A stretch of 64,000 nt of DNA from Luteimonas suaedae (GTDB lineage: Bacteria > Pseudomonadota > Gammaproteobacteria > Xanthomonadales > Xanthomonadaceae): positions 124,001-188,000 of the forward strand of contig NZ_VSSP01000004.1 in the NCBI RefSeq assembly GCF_008312895.1, in the 5' to 3' direction. Position 1 is the stretch's first letter. Each line of letters starts with the position of its first letter. Below are positions 8,694 through 17,420 of the stretch, piece by piece. A model generated the notes under the pieces. That model saw only the letters and a list, made by a program, of their open reading frames with translations. It was not told the DNA's origin and ran no database searches. A program made the translations under genes and the position numbers.

Positions 8694-9428
8694 ATGGACG
8701 TCAAGGCGAACCGATTCCTGGTGGTGTATTCGGGGCTGTTGACCGTGGTATTCGCCGTCACGGTGCTGGCCGGCGCCGCTGGTTTGGGCAAGGCCAGCTT
8801 CGAGGAGGTCGACGTGCAGCGGATCAACGTGCGCGAGGCGGACGGCCGCTTGCGGATGGTGATCTCCGGCAATACGCGTGCGCCCGGCGCCTATCTCCAT
8901 GGCGAGGAGCACCCGCATCCGAACGCAGGCAAGCGGGGAGCCGGCATGTGGTTCCTCAACGACGAGGGCACGGAGAGCGGCGGGCTGTCCCATCAGGGTA
9001 AGACGCTTGCGGATGGAAAGAGCGCCGCCACGATGCAGCTGGCTTTCGACCAGTACGACCAGGACCAGACGTTGACCCTCAAGCACGAGGAGTACGACGG
9101 CGTGCGTTATACCGGCCTGCGCATCGACGATCGGCCGGACAAGCCGATCGGGGAGTTGGTCGCCGAGGTGGAGCGGGCCCGCGCACTGCCGCAACCGGAG
9201 CAGGGCCGGGAGATCGCCAGGCTCGAGGCAGCCTATCCGCGCATCGGCCGGCTGTTCGTGGGCAGGGACGAGCAGCGCGCGTCGCTTCTGGACCTGCGCG
9301 ATGCCGCAGGCAAGACCCGATTGCGCCTGCGGGTGGCCGCCGATGGTACGGCGAGCATCGCGTTCCTCGACGAGAACGGCGACGTGCAGGGCACGCTGAC
9401 GCCGGAAGTGCTTGCCGGTTTGCAATAG
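8694..9428 (+). CDS. Conserved hypothetical membrane-anchored protein
   Basis: The 244-residue protein starts MDVKANRFLVVYSG, followed by one transmembrane segment to about residue 33, and then a long soluble part probably in the periplasm. Two halves each contain strands of the type L.M.I/LRLRV.A.G with phrases such as WFLNDEGTESGG and IAFLDENGDVQGTL, suggesting repeated beta-sheet modules. The start at 8694 follows an AAGGTGGAG ribosome site. It is a single gene with no operon partner. I do not recognise a function. Confidence 0.75.
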   Translation: MDVKANRFLVVYSGLLTVVFAVTVLAGAAGLGKASFEEVDVQRINVREADGRLRMVISGNTRAPGAYLHGEEHPHPNAGKRGAGMWFLNDEGTESGGLSHQGKTLADGKSAATMQLAFDQYDQDQTLTLKHEEYDGVRYTGLRIDDRPDKPIGELVAEVERARALPQPEQGREIARLEAAYPRIGRLFVGRDEQRASLLDLRDAAGKTRLRLRVAADGTASIAFLDENGDVQGTLTPEVLAGLQ

Positions 9429-9561
9429 CGCAAGGCCAGCAGAACGCGCCCGCGCGCCGCCCTCTCCGGCATCGCCGCCGGAATGGGCCTGTACCTGGTC
9501 GTCGCTCCGGCCCATGCCGGCCGCGTTCATCGCCGTTGCGGCCGTTCGAGCGGCGCTTGCA

Positions 9562-10443
9562 CTAGCCGGCGTCCACATGCCTGCGTCCCAGGAAATCGCG
9601 GACGAGCTTCACCACCTGCGGCAGGTGCGTTTCCAGCAGCCAGTGGCCGCCGTCGTCGAACAGGTGGAGTTCGGCATCGGGCAGGTCGCGCAGCCAGGCG
9701 CGCGCGGACGCCGCCGGCATGTAGCCGTCACGCGGTCCCCAGGCGATCAGCGTCGGCGGCCGGTGCTCGCGGAGATAGGCCTGGTAGCGCGGAAACCACG
9801 CCAGGTTCTCCTTCAGTCCCTCCATCAGTGCGACACCGATCTCGCGGCGCCTGGTGTCGGTAAGCGCCCAGTGCAGCTTCCACAGGTCGGGCGGAATGCG
9901 TGCGGCGACATCGCCCTCGACCTCGTTGAGGAACTCCTCGCGGTAGCCCGTCTCGCTGACTGCCGCCGCCAGCTGCGCGCGCTTGTCCGGCGTGGGCGCG
10001 TCGAAGTACGACAGCAGACCGGCGTACTTCGGGCCGAGCACGTCCTCGTAGATGTCGCTGTTCTGCACGATCAGCGCGGCGACGCGTCCGGGGTGGCGCA
10101 TCGCCAGGCGCAGGCCGATCTGCGAGCCGTAGTCGTGCAGGTAGAGCGCGTAACGCCGCAGCGCCAGGTGCGCGGTGAAGTCTTCAAGGAATCGCGTGTA
10201 GCCGGCGAAGTCGTACGCAAAGCCCGTCGGCGTATCGCTGTGGCCGAAGCCGGGGAAGTCCGGCGCCAGCAGCCGCCAGCGATCGCCCAGTGCCGGCATC
10301 AGCGCGCGGAACGCGTACGACGAACACGGATAGCCGTGCGGAAGCAGGACGACCGGGCCGTCGGGCGGGCCGCACTCGCGATAGAACACCCGCGTGCCGC
10401 TGATGTCGGCGTATTGGTGGCGCACTGTCGCTCGATCGGTCAT
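9562..10443 (-). CDS. Alpha/beta hydrolase, haloalkane dehalogenase / epoxide hydrolase-like
   Basis: The 293-residue enzyme carries the oxyanion motif HGYP (about residue 36), the nucleophile elbow HDYGSQIG with Asp104 as nucleophile, an acid Asp in WGPRDGY and the catalytic His in DDGGHW. An Asp nucleophile with HGYP points to the epoxide hydrolase/haloalkane dehalogenase branch rather than Ser esterases. There is no signal peptide. The ATG at 10443 was preferred because the preceding 21 codons of the open frame are Arg-rich and non-conserved in character. A decayed copy of its 3' end lies at 8445. The substrate is unknown. Confidence 0.85.
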   Translation of the reverse strand: MTDRATVRHQYADISGTRVFYRECGPPDGPVVLLPHGYPCSSYAFRALMPALGDRWRLLAPDFPGFGHSDTPTGFAYDFAGYTRFLEDFTAHLALRRYALYLHDYGSQIGLRLAMRHPGRVAALIVQNSDIYEDVLGPKYAGLLSYFDAPTPDKRAQLAAAVSETGYREEFLNEVEGDVAARIPPDLWKLHWALTDTRRREIGVALMEGLKENLAWFPRYQAYLREHRPPTLIAWGPRDGYMPAASARAWLRDLPDAELHLFDDGGHWLLETHLPQVVKLVRDFLGRRHVDAG

Positions 10444-10548
10444 GCGGTGCTCCGCGCGGTGGGATCGCCGCCGATCGTGCACCGGTACGCGGTAACGCGT
10501 CGTCAATGCGAGGTTACCGGCGCATGGGACAGCGCCGCGATGGCGCAG

Positions 10549-11166
10549 CTAGTCGTGGGTGTTCCCCGATAGCGGTGTCGCCAGCATCGAGGGGCGGGTG
10601 CGGAACGCGTCGAACCACGCCGTCAGTCGCGGCCGATTGCTGCGAAAGTCGGGCAGCTCGCGGAACTCCAGCCAGCTCAGCGCCGTGGCCAGGGCGACGT
10701 GGCCCACGTGCAGGGGCGCGTCGACGTCGAGTTCGCGTTCGAGCCAGTCGTAGCTGGCGATCAGCTTTTCGATGTAGCCGTCGCGCAGGGGCGGATAGCG
10801 CAGCGCCTCGGGACGGCGCACGGTCTCCCAGCGCACGGCGATGCCGGCGTCGCAAAGCCCCTGTGCGATCGCCTGCACCCGCAGCGCCTGCCAGTGGGGT
10901 TCGCCGTCCGCGGGCACCAGCCTGCGGCCATCGTGCAGGGTGTCGAGGTAGGCGCAGATGATGTCGGAGTCGAACAGCGGCGAGCGCCCGGGGCGGATCA
11001 GCACCGGCACCTTGCCGAGCGGATTTTCGGCGAACACCTGCGCATTGCGCTGCGTCGGGCTGGTCTCGTGATGCACCACCTCGATCCGGTCCGCGAGCCC
11101 GGCCTCGTGGGCGAACACCAGGGCCTTGCGCGCGTAGGGGGAATGGGTCTGGTAGAGAAGTTTCAT
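10549..11166 (-). CDS. Glutathione S-transferase family protein
   Basis: The 205-residue protein has an N-terminal thioredoxin-fold half with the active-site-like HSPYARK (Ser9) and the cis-Pro region ENPLGKVPVL, then LFDSDIICAYLD, where the Glu/Asp-Ser pair binds the glutathione gamma-glutamyl group. An all-helical C-terminal half follows with DAPLHVGHVALATALSWLEF. It resembles YibF/YncG-like bacterial GSTs. The role is probably conjugation or peroxide detoxification. It lies 41 bases downstream of the M20 peptidase on the same strand and may be co-transcribed. Confidence 0.87.
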   Translation of the reverse strand: MKLLYQTHSPYARKALVFAHEAGLADRIEVVHHETSPTQRNAQVFAENPLGKVPVLIRPGRSPLFDSDIICAYLDTLHDGRRLVPADGEPHWQALRVQAIAQGLCDAGIAVRWETVRRPEALRYPPLRDGYIEKLIASYDWLERELDVDAPLHVGHVALATALSWLEFRELPDFRSNRPRLTAWFDAFRTRPSMLATPLSGNTHD

Positions 11167-11207
11167 CGCGGTTCCGGTTCAAAGGGACGAGAGCAAACGG
11201 ATGTGAT

Positions 11208-12692
11208 TCAACTCGATGTGCAGGAAGACCGCTGCGGCGCCGACTGGCGGTGCTGGATCGATGCGTGCGGCCGGGCGGCGGCGGTGGTGCTTGCGTCGTG
11301 CAGGACCTGCGCCACCGTCGCGGTGACGCGCTTGGCGGTGGGGATGTGCAGGAACTCGTTCGGGCCGTGGGCGTTGGACTGCGGCCCCAGCACGCCGGTG
11401 ACCACGAATTGCGCGTCGGGAAAGCGCTCGCCCAGCATCGCCAGGAACGGAATGCCGCCGCCGCCGCCGATGAGCGCGCTGGGGCGGCCGAACACGATGG
11501 TCGAGGCCCGGTCCAGGGTCGCCTGCAGCCAGGGGGCGACCGGCGGCGCATGCCAGCCCTGCGACACCATGTCGACGCGGAAGCTCGCTTCGCAGCCATA
11601 GGGCGGGTCGGACTCCAATAGCGTCTTGAGCTGTTCTGCGGCGACCTGTGGATCCAGCGTGGGAGGCAGCCGCAGGCTGAGTTTCAGCAAGGTCGCCGGC
11701 TGCATGACCGCGGCCGCGTTCGCCACGCCGGGCAATCCGTCGATGCCGATCACGGCCAGCTGCGGACGCCAGGCGCGGTTGAGGAGCAGCGTCCCGGCGT
11801 CGTCGGTGACCGGCTTCGTCGCGCCATGCAATGGCAGTTGCCGGTGGACGTTGGCGCCAAGGGCGGCACCGGCCTGCGCGGCCTGCGCCCTGCGCGCTTC
11901 GGGAATGGCGACGTGGAACGACGGCACGATCTCGCCGCTGACGGGGTCTTCGATCCGCGACAGCAACAGCCGTGCGATCCGGAAACTCGAGGGCACCACG
12001 CCGGACGCGTCGCCGGAATGCATGCCCTCGTCGAGCACCCGCACGGTCAGGGTGCCGGCGACCTGGCCGCGCAGGGAAGTGGTCAACCACAGCTGGTCGT
12101 AGTTGCCGCAGTTCGCGTCCAGCACCACGAGCACCGCCGGCGCACCGAGCCGCGGCGCGAGCTGGTCGATGTAGTGGGGAAGGTCGGCGCTGCCGGATTC
12201 CTCGCAGGCCTCGATCAGGATCGTGCAGCGTGCATGCGCCAGGCCCTGCTCGCGCAGCGCCAGCACGGCGGTGATCGCGCTGAAGATCGCATAGCCGTCG
12301 TCGGCGCCGCCGCGGCCGTACAGCCGGTCGCCCTCCAGCGTCGGCCACCACGCGCCGCGGCCGGGCGTCCAGCCCTTCATGGGCGGCTGCTTGTCGAGGT
12401 GCCCGTAGACGAGCACGGGCGCCGACGTCGCGTCGCCAGGGATGTCGACGAAGATCACCGGCGTGCGTCCGGGCAGCCGGATCACTTCCACCGATGCGCC
12501 CGGCAGGTCGCCGAGCTTGTCCCGTGCCCAGTCCATCATCAGCTCGACCGCGCGGTCCAAGTGGCCGTTGGCCTGCCACTGCGGATCGAAGGCGGGCGAT
12601 TCGCAGGGAATGGCGATGTAGTCGAACAGGGCCGGCGTGACGTCGGCATCCCAGGTGCGGGCGATCGTGTCGAGCAGCTTGTCGGTGTCCAT
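11208..12692 (-). CDS. M20 family metallopeptidase (dipeptidase-like)
   Basis: The 494-residue zinc peptidase carries the M20 ligand set: VLVYGHLDKQP (His and the Asp beside it), YGRGGADDGYA (bridging Asp), EACEESGS (catalytic Glu and ligand), LDANCGNYDQLW (ligand Asp) and NAHGPNEFLHI (last His). The long dimerisation domain sits between. Length and motif spacing match the ArgE/DapE/carnosine dipeptidase group whose members act on short peptides; no signal peptide is present. It is divergent from an Lrp-type regulator gene 121 bases away, which may control it in response to an amino acid. Confidence 0.88.
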   Translation of the reverse strand: MDTDKLLDTIARTWDADVTPALFDYIAIPCESPAFDPQWQANGHLDRAVELMMDWARDKLGDLPGASVEVIRLPGRTPVIFVDIPGDATSAPVLVYGHLDKQPPMKGWTPGRGAWWPTLEGDRLYGRGGADDGYAIFSAITAVLALREQGLAHARCTILIEACEESGSADLPHYIDQLAPRLGAPAVLVVLDANCGNYDQLWLTTSLRGQVAGTLTVRVLDEGMHSGDASGVVPSSFRIARLLLSRIEDPVSGEIVPSFHVAIPEARRAQAAQAGAALGANVHRQLPLHGATKPVTDDAGTLLLNRAWRPQLAVIGIDGLPGVANAAAVMQPATLLKLSLRLPPTLDPQVAAEQLKTLLESDPPYGCEASFRVDMVSQGWHAPPVAPWLQATLDRASTIVFGRPSALIGGGGGIPFLAMLGERFPDAQFVVTGVLGPQSNAHGPNEFLHIPTAKRVTATVAQVLHDASTTAAARPHASIQHRQSAPQRSSCTSS

Positions 12693-12813
12693 GGACTCGG
12701 CTTCGTGCAGGGGCCTAGAATCCTAGGGGCGGTCGTCGTCCGTTTGGCCGCGCAGATCGATGTCTCCGCGCCGTTTCGCCGCGTTGTTTCTCCACTGACG
12801 GAAGCGTTCACCG

Positions 12814-13299
12814 ATGGAACTGGATCGTTTCGACCGTCAGCTGCTCAACCTGGTTCAGGAAGACGCGGGCCGGACCTCGGAGCAGCTGGCCGAACAGGTC
12901 GCGCTGTCGCCTTCCGCCATCCAGCGCCGGCTGCGGCGCCTGCGCGAGCAAGGCGTGATCGCACGCGACATCGCGGTCGTCGATCCCGGGAAGGTGGGGC
13001 GGACCACGCTCTTCATCGTTTCGCTGCAGGTCGAGCGCGAGCGCCCCGAGCTGTTGTCGCAACTGCGCAGCTGGCTGGCGGCGCAGGCGCACATCCAGCA
13101 GGTCTTCTACGTGACCGGAGAGGCCGACTTCGTCCTCGTCATCAGCGCGCCGGACACCGAAACCTACGAGGCGCTGATGTCGCGCATCGTCGGCGAACAT
13201 CCCAACGTCAAACGCTTCACCACCAATGTCGCCATGAGCGTGGTCAAGCGCGGGCTGACCATTCCCGTGCCGCCGGATTCCGGCGGGCAGGAGACCTAG
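12814..13299 (+). CDS. Lrp/AsnC family transcriptional regulator
   Basis: The 161-residue protein has an N-terminal winged helix-turn-helix (LDRFDRQLLNLVQEDAG, then LSPSAIQRRLRRLREQGVI) and a C-terminal RAM ligand-binding domain (VFYVTGEADFVLVISAPDTETYE, full alpha-beta pattern). Length is normal for the family. It is divergent from the M20 peptidase and lies 224 bases upstream of the PLP ammonia-lyase-like gene. Together this suggests control of amino-acid or dipeptide catabolism by an amino-acid effector. Confidence 0.9.
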   Translation: MELDRFDRQLLNLVQEDAGRTSEQLAEQVALSPSAIQRRLRRLREQGVIARDIAVVDPGKVGRTTLFIVSLQVERERPELLSQLRSWLAAQAHIQQVFYVTGEADFVLVISAPDTETYEALMSRIVGEHPNVKRFTTNVAMSVVKRGLTIPVPPDSGGQET

Positions 13300-13321
13300 G
13301 GGAAGGTCTCGACGTCCATGG

Positions 13322-13341
13322 ATTCCCGCCTTCGCGGGAAT
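13322..13341 (+). repeat. ATTCCCGC-CTTC-GCGGGAAT hairpin repeat
   Basis: Two perfectly complementary 8-base arms flank a CTTC loop, 22 bases after the Lrp-type gene. ATTCCCGC/GCGGGAAT hairpins are common dispersed intergenic repeats in several proteobacteria. It may end or protect the regulator transcript; no T-run follows. Confidence 0.6.
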
Positions 13342-13522
13342 GACGGTACCCAAGCAAGCGTCATTCGCTGAAGGCGCTTCTTTGCGTCCTTTGCGGACAT
13401 GGGCTCCTTGGCGGAGATTCGGGCAGTTTTACCGCCGACGCAGCACGTGAGGCGCCGATTTCCCGCATCGCGCGCTTCTTTTTTGCGGTGAGGCGGCAGG
13501 CCCCGCATGACAAGCTGGCGGC

Positions 13523-14596
13523 ATGTCACGATCACTGCATTCACCGCCACTCGCCGATCCCGCCGAGTGGCCCGAGTACCGGCGCACCCGGCTGGTCGAA
13601 CTTCCCCGCCTGGCGCGACTGGCCGGCGTCGGCCGCGTGTTCGTGAAGGCGGAGTGGGAGCGGAGCCTCGGCAACTTCAAATCGCTCGGCGGCATGCTCG
13701 CCGGGCTGCGTGCGCTGGCACGGGCCATGGGTGCAGGTTCGGTCCGGGAGCTGCGCGCCGCCGGTGCTTCCGGCGCGAGGCTCCCGCGGCTGGTCTGCGC
13801 CAGCGACGGCAATCATGGCCTTGCGGTCGCGGCCGCCGCGGCGCGCGCCGGTGCGGGTTCGCGCATCTACCTGCCCGAGGCCGTCGCCGGGACCCGGGCC
13901 GACCGGATCGAGGCGCTGGGCGGCGAGGTGGTTCGCGTGTCCGGGACCTACGACGACGCGGTGTCCGCCGCCATGGCGGCGGCATCCGGTGGAGGTGGAC
14001 TGCTGGTTGCGGACACCTCCGCCGATGTGCACGACCAGGTGGTCGGCGACGTGATGGCGGGCTATGCGGTGATGACCGGCGAGATCGCCGCGCAGTTGCG
14101 CGAGCATGCGGGCGCGCGGCCGACCCACCTGTTCGTCCAGGCCGGCGTGGGTGGACTTGCCGCCGCAATGGCAAAGGGGCTTCACGGCCTGATGCGGGCG
14201 CCCGGCAGGCTGCTGGTGGTCGAGCCCAAGGCGGCCGACTGCGTCTCGCGCGCACTCTCGGCGGGTACCCCGGTACGGATCGCCGGCGACCTGCACACGT
14301 GCGCCGACATGCTGTCCTGCGGGCTGGCGTCCGCGCCGGCGCTGGAGGTGCTGCTCCGGCACGCGGCCGAGTCCGTGCTGGTCGGCGAGGCAAGCTTGCG
14401 CGACGCCGTGGATGTCCTGCGCGATACGGGCGGCGTGGAGACGACGCCGTCGGGGGCCGCGGGGCTCGCCGGGCTGCTGGCGGTCGCCTCGCACCCCGTG
14501 CTCCGCCAACGACACCGACTGGACGCGGACAGCCATGTGCTGCTGGTGGTGACCGAAGGCGCGATCACGACGTCCCGGACGGGACCGGCCGGATAG
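13523..14596 (+). CDS. PLP-dependent ammonia-lyase-like enzyme (diaminopropionate ammonia-lyase type)
   Basis: The 357-residue fold-type II PLP enzyme carries ERSLGNFKSLGG, with the Schiff-base Lys near residue 53, CASDGNHGLAVAAAAARAG binding the cofactor phosphate region, a Gly-rich loop in VQAGVGGLAAAM and TTPSGAAGLAG near the C-terminus. This set fits DpaL/YgeX and the threonine dehydratase group. It would remove ammonia from an amino acid such as 2,3-diaminopropionate or a serine derivative. The first ATG is used. It is transcribed in the same direction as the Lrp-type regulator. Substrate assignment is tentative. Confidence 0.78.
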   Translation: MSRSLHSPPLADPAEWPEYRRTRLVELPRLARLAGVGRVFVKAEWERSLGNFKSLGGMLAGLRALARAMGAGSVRELRAAGASGARLPRLVCASDGNHGLAVAAAAARAGAGSRIYLPEAVAGTRADRIEALGGEVVRVSGTYDDAVSAAMAAASGGGGLLVADTSADVHDQVVGDVMAGYAVMTGEIAAQLREHAGARPTHLFVQAGVGGLAAAMAKGLHGLMRAPGRLLVVEPKAADCVSRALSAGTPVRIAGDLHTCADMLSCGLASAPALEVLLRHAAESVLVGEASLRDAVDVLRDTGGVETTPSGAAGLAGLLAVASHPVLRQRHRLDADSHVLLVVTEGAITTSRTGPAG

Positions 14597-14954
14597 GATG
14601 CGGCGCCGGCGCGCAGTTGCCCGCATCCATGCCCCGCGTCTCATCCGTAGGAGCGCGCCATGCGCGCGAGGCCGCGGGGATTACGCCGCCCGCGAATTCC
14701 GGCGAGCGGCGCGCCTGCCGGTCCGGAATCGCGGCATCCACCGGATCCTGCAGGCACCCGCGGCATCGCGCGCATGGCGCGCTCCTACGGGGGCAGGCAA
14801 CCCGCGGGGACCGGGTTTTCGCCCGACGTCATTCGGCTTCCGGGCCGCGATCATGGGCGTCCGTCGGCGCGGCGGACGGTTTCGTCGCAACGGGCGCCAC
14901 GGCGCGGGCGCGCCTCGCTATGCTCGTCCCATCCACAGACCACCCGCCGCCGAG
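14597..14954. other. Intergenic region holding a large inverted repeat
   Basis: No gene is seen in these 358 bases between the PLP enzyme and the histidine kinase. The main content is the inverted repeat at 14647-14788, listed separately. The open frame through the region is Arg/Pro-rich and appears to be an artefact upstream of the real kinase start. Confidence 0.6.
14647..14788. repeat. REP/BIME-like inverted repeat, GTAGGAGC family
   Basis: Two 23-base arms (14647-14669 and 14766-14788) are perfect reverse complements. Each outer end is GTAGGAGCGCGCC / GGCGCGCTCCTAC and the inner part has the CATGCGCGCGA core. The 96-base spacer is GC-rich. Related elements occur at 21487, 25421 and, in a tandem variant, 51262. 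No RAYT (REP-associated transposase) gene is in the window. Confidence 0.75.
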
Positions 14955-16211
14955 ATGTCCACGTTCTCCTTCGTATTCCGCCATGTTCTGGGTTGGTGCG
15001 TGTTCTACCTGGCGGCGCTGATCGTCTGGTCGAACCTGGGCCTGCCGGAGTTCATCGTGCTGCTGCTTGCGATGGTGACCCTGGCGTTCGTGATCCCGGA
15101 CGCGATCTCGCACGTGTACCGCGTGCGGATGATCATCGGCCAGCCCGCGCCGGAGCATCTGCGCAATCGCCAGCGACGCCAGGTGGAGGTGCCGTTCGCC
15201 GCGGGCGAGGCCTTCGACCTGGTCGACGCCGCGCTGCGCGAGCTGCCCAACGTCGGCGACATCGAATCGGCGCGCGACAGCCTGCGTGTGCATGCCGGCG
15301 TGCAGCGCACCGGCCCGTACGGCGAGCAGGGCCGCTTCGATCCGATGGGCTGGATCGACCGTTGGCTCGGCGGCCGGCGCGACGTGGTTACCGCGACGGT
15401 GCACCCGAACGGCGACACCTCCACCATCACCCTGGCCTGCGAACCGGAGAGCGCGGCCTGGACCGACTGGCTGCGCGTCGACCACGGCAGCAACCTGGAG
15501 ACCGCCGAGGCGATCACCCGCGCGATCACGCGACGCGTCGGTGCCCAGCGCCGCGGCGAGCAGGCCGCCGCGCACCGCACCGCCAGCGCCAAGGAGCTGA
15601 GCGAGGCCAGGCTGAGCCTGCTGCATGCGCAGGTCGAACCGCATTTCCTCTACAACACGCTGGCCAGCGCCCAACTGCTCACCCGCAGCGATCCGGCGCG
15701 CGCCGACCAGATGCTCGGCCACCTCATCGAGTACCTGCGCCGTTCGCTGCCGCGCACGCTGCAGGGGCAGTCCACCCTGGGCGAGGAGCTCGAGCGCGCC
15801 AACGCCTGGCTGGAGATCATGAAGTTCCGCATGGGCGGGCGCCTGGCCACGCAGATCGACGTGCCCGAGGCGCTGCTGGCGGTGCCGTTCCCGGCGATGA
15901 TGCTGCAGACCCTGGTGGAGAACGCGATCAAGCACGGGCTCGAGCCCAAGCCGGGCGACGGCACGGTGTGGATCCGTGCCCGCGACAGCGACGGCCGGGT
16001 GGCGGTGACCGTGGCCGACGACGGCCGCGGCTTCTCCAGCGAAAGCGCCGGCACCGGCATCGGCCTGCGCAACGTGCGCGAGCGCCTGCGCCTGACGTAC
16101 GGCGACGCCGCCGGCCTGCGCATCGCCACCAACTTTCCGTCCGGCGTCGCCGCTACGGTCACCGTGCCGGCGCAGCCGGCGCACGGCCACCGGGAGCCGG
16201 CCCATGCCTAG
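14955..16211 (+). CDS. Sensor histidine kinase, LytS/YehU type
   Basis: The 418-residue protein has two N-terminal membrane segments (VLGWCVFYLAALIVW and FIVLLLAMVTLAFVIP). A middle domain of about 170 residues with no named match follows. The His_kinase module has HAQVEPHFLYNTLASAQ with the phosphoacceptor His, and a HATPase domain has VENAIKHGLEPK (N box) and DDGRGF and GTGIGLRNVRERL (G boxes). The ATG at 14955 was chosen because the membrane segment starts there. It overlaps the response-regulator start by 8 bases, so the pair is translationally coupled. The signal is unknown. Confidence 0.9.
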   Translation: MSTFSFVFRHVLGWCVFYLAALIVWSNLGLPEFIVLLLAMVTLAFVIPDAISHVYRVRMIIGQPAPEHLRNRQRRQVEVPFAAGEAFDLVDAALRELPNVGDIESARDSLRVHAGVQRTGPYGEQGRFDPMGWIDRWLGGRRDVVTATVHPNGDTSTITLACEPESAAWTDWLRVDHGSNLETAEAITRAITRRVGAQRRGEQAAAHRTASAKELSEARLSLLHAQVEPHFLYNTLASAQLLTRSDPARADQMLGHLIEYLRRSLPRTLQGQSTLGEELERANAWLEIMKFRMGGRLATQIDVPEALLAVPFPAMMLQTLVENAIKHGLEPKPGDGTVWIRARDSDGRVAVTVADDGRGFSSESAGTGIGLRNVRERLRLTYGDAAGLRIATNFPSGVAATVTVPAQPAHGHREPAHA

Positions 16212-16971
16212 CTGCGTGATCGCCGAAGACGAAGACCTGCTGCGTGCCGCGTTGGCCTCGCTGCTGGCCGATGCCTGGCCCGGACTCGAGATCGTCGCCC
16301 AGTGCGAGGACGGCGGCAGCGCGCTCGAGGCCATCGGCACGCACGCGCCGGACTACGCCTTCCTCGACATCCGCATGCCGGGACTGACCGGGCTGGAGGT
16401 CGCGGCCGCGGCGGCCGAGTCCAACCCGGCCACGCGCGTGGTGTTCGTGACCGCCTACGACCAGTACGCGCTGGACGCGTTCGAGCGCGGCGCGGTCGAC
16501 TACCTGCTCAAGCCGGTGACGGGCGAACGGCTGGACGCGACCATCCGCCGGCTGCAGGCGCGCAGCGCCGACGCCCATCCCGACGCCGCGACGCTGGAGG
16601 TGCTGTTGCGCCAGCTGCAGGCGCAACCGCGTCCGGACGCGCCGGAGCCGCTGTCGTGGATCACCGCCAGCCACGGCCGCGAGACGCGCCTGATCCTGGT
16701 CGAGGACGTGCTGTATTTCCGTGCCGACAACAAGTACACCGTCGCGGTCACCGCCGAGGGCGAGGCGCTGTTGCGCACGCCGGTGCGCGAACTGCTGGCG
16801 GTGCTCGATCCGGCGGTGTTCAAGCAGGTGCACCGGGCCACCATCGTCAACATCAAGGCGATCGCGGCGGTCGTGCGCGAGGACGGCGGCCGCGGCCTGC
16901 TGCGCCTGCGCGGCCGCGACGAAACGCTGCCGGTCAGCCAACCGTTCATGCCGCTGTTCCGCAACATGTGA
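16204..16971 (+). CDS. LytTR-family response regulator
   Basis: The 255-residue protein has an N-terminal receiver domain with Asp55 (FLDIRMPG) as phosphoacceptor, acidic residues EDED near residue 8 and the conserved Lys in DYLLKPV. The C-terminal LytTR DNA-binding domain has VLYFRADNKYTVAVT, FKQVHRATIVNIKAI and LPVSQPF, the typical beta-strand set. It forms a two-component system with the overlapping kinase. LytTR regulators often bind upstream of nearby export or surface genes; the following lipoprotein gene is 28 bases downstream and could be in the same transcript. Confidence 0.92.
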   Translation: MPSCVIAEDEDLLRAALASLLADAWPGLEIVAQCEDGGSALEAIGTHAPDYAFLDIRMPGLTGLEVAAAAAESNPATRVVFVTAYDQYALDAFERGAVDYLLKPVTGERLDATIRRLQARSADAHPDAATLEVLLRQLQAQPRPDAPEPLSWITASHGRETRLILVEDVLYFRADNKYTVAVTAEGEALLRTPVRELLAVLDPAVFKQVHRATIVNIKAIAAVVREDGGRGLLRLRGRDETLPVSQPFMPLFRNM

Positions 16972-16999
16972 CATGCGTTACGCACCGGGAGGAACCATC

Positions 17000-17389
17000 A
17001 TGCTGCGTCTCATCGTTCCGATTGCCTGCCTGCTGCTGGCCGGCTGCAAGTTCGAGGCCGGCCTCACCACGGTCAACCAGCTCTCGATCGAGGGCCGGGC
17101 GGTGAACGCCACGCGTTCGACGGTGACCGGCGGCGAGGGCGAGTTCGAATGCCTGCGCAGCGTCAGCGGTCGTTGCCATTACGTGCTGTTCGTCGACGAT
17201 TGCGTCGCCGATGCGGCCGCCGATGCGGCCGGCGATGCGGCCGGCGGATGCGGCACGCGGGTAGTGCACACATTCACCCTGTCCGCCGGCGAGCGCCAGC
17301 ACCTAGAACAGCTGCCGCGCGGGCTGCGGCAATGCGTCGACCACGACGTGCCGCCGGTGGCGCCGGACTGCGCAGGCGCTTCGAGCTGA
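17000..17389 (+). CDS. Hypothetical lipoprotein
   Basis: The 129-residue protein starts MLRLIVPIACLLLAGCKFE, a signal peptide with lipobox LAGC, so Cys16 should be lipidated. A GGGAGGAA ribosome site supports the start at 17000. The mature part has several Cys (CLRSVSGRC, DDC, GGCGTR, QCVDH, DC), likely disulfides, and a short Ala/Asp repeat (DAAADAAGDAAGG) that looks like slippage expansion. It lies 28 bases after the LytTR regulator and may be its target or co-operonic. Function unknown. Confidence 0.72.
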   Translation: MLRLIVPIACLLLAGCKFEAGLTTVNQLSIEGRAVNATRSTVTGGEGEFECLRSVSGRCHYVLFVDDCVADAAADAAGDAAGGCGTRVVHTFTLSAGERQHLEQLPRGLRQCVDHDVPPVAPDCAGASS

Positions 17390-17420
17390 CCGCCGTGCCC
17401 GCGCGCCAGGCGGCGGGCGC

